A stretch of DNA of 64,000 bases from Antedon mediterranea (Eukaryota > Echinodermata > Crinoidea > Comatulida > Antedonidae), in contig NC_092674.1 of the NCBI RefSeq assembly GCF_964355755.1, positions 8,003,001 through 8,067,000 on the forward strand, given 5' to 3'. The position numbers were made by a program, and so were the translations under genes. A model generated the notes under the pieces. The model was not told the DNA's origin. It searched no databases and saw only the letters and a program-made list of their open reading frames with translations. Below are positions 63,511 to 64,000 of this stretch, in pieces; within the stretch, counting starts at the first letter, position 1; every line of letters begins with the position of its first letter.

Positions 63511-64000
63511 GAGATCCAGCCATATACGCAAACAGCGATGGGCACAAAAATGGCGCCATCTTTTGCAAATTTATTTATGGGACAATTTGAGGCAAATTTT
63601 CTGTCACTCCAACCTAATAAACCACTTGTTTGATTTAGATACATTGACGACATCTTCATGATCTGGACCCATGGTGAAGATAATTTGGAATCTTTTCTTC
63701 TCAATATTAATTCAGCCCACCCAACTATCAAATTTACAACTACCAAATCCACTAGTAGCGTCGATTTTTTTGACCTTATAGTGACCATAGAAAATGGTAC
63801 ACTCAAAACTGACCTATTCCGTAAACCCACGGATAAAAATATGTACCTGCTCCCTAGCAGTTTTCATCCCCGACACTGTACTAAAAACATACCGTACAGT
63901 CAATCATTACGTATCAGACGCATCTGTTCTTCAGATTTAGATTTTCAGAATCGTACCGAAAAACTAACCGGACATCTCCGGAATAGAAATTACAAGAAGG
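63511..64000 (+). pseudogene. Penelope-like element reverse transcriptase (partial)
   Basis: One frame from 63,511 reads [20 protein letters not shown], then (after an in-frame TGA at 63,631) RYIDDIFMIWTHGEDNLE, followed by VDFFDLIV and TDLFRKPTDKNMYL. The AMGTxMAPxxANLFM and RYIDDIF motifs are diagnostic of Penelope-like RTs. It lacks the RT N-terminus and runs off the window. The TGA stands where Trp is usual, so the copy is mutated. Confidence 0.85.

Noticed and set aside
63489-63830. 113-codon minus-strand frame
   Set aside because: Shadow of the Penelope-like RT, whose plus-strand motifs are unmistakable.

Overview
The window is animal nuclear DNA: AT-rich, intron-rich and heavy with transposons. 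The many AGGCCTA palindromes, the Rex1/CR1-like and other LINEs, a Ngaro/PAT-like tyrosine-recombinase retroelement and Tie-like receptor domains suggest a marine invertebrate deuterostome, perhaps an echinoderm. This placement is inference and the species is not identified.

Layout. 1-10,180 is a mosaic satellite of 45-bp and 128-bp units. 10,181-12,937 is non-coding DNA with an AGGCCTA-rich patch, a possible ETS/CRE promoter element and TA microsatellites around a perfect inverted repeat. Three head-to-tail plus-strand copies of one receptor gene follow: gene 1 (12,938-23,170), gene 2 (40,576-54,198) and gene 3 (57,849-61,385). Genes 1 and 2 are separated by a nested block, about 24,683-38,806: a Rex1-like LINE interrupted by a second LINE, itself interrupted by a 7.0-kb tyrosine-recombinase retroelement and a 1.3-kb Helitron-like element. 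The window ends with an L1/Tx1-like LINE fragment between 95-bp direct repeats and a Penelope-like element.

The main point is the receptor family. I assembled gene 2 by hand into 27 exons totalling 4,209 nt, open throughout (1,402 aa): signal peptide, a Tie-type N-terminal domain, an Ig-like domain, four EGF-like modules, three FN3 domains, one membrane helix, a tyrosine-rich juxtamembrane segment and two tyrosine-phosphatase domains. The Ig/EGF part resembles the angiopoietin receptors Tie1/Tie2, but the inside is a phosphatase rather than a kinase. Gene 1 (24 exons, 1,163 aa) lacks the N-terminal Ig part and appears to start from a new signal peptide made of former intron sequence. Gene 3 keeps the ectodomain through the first FN3 and is then fused to family 3'-flank sequence, so it could encode a soluble 532-aa ectodomain. 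The cluster therefore holds a full receptor phosphatase, an Ig-less receptor phosphatase and a possible secreted decoy. Ligand and expression cannot be judged from the sequence.
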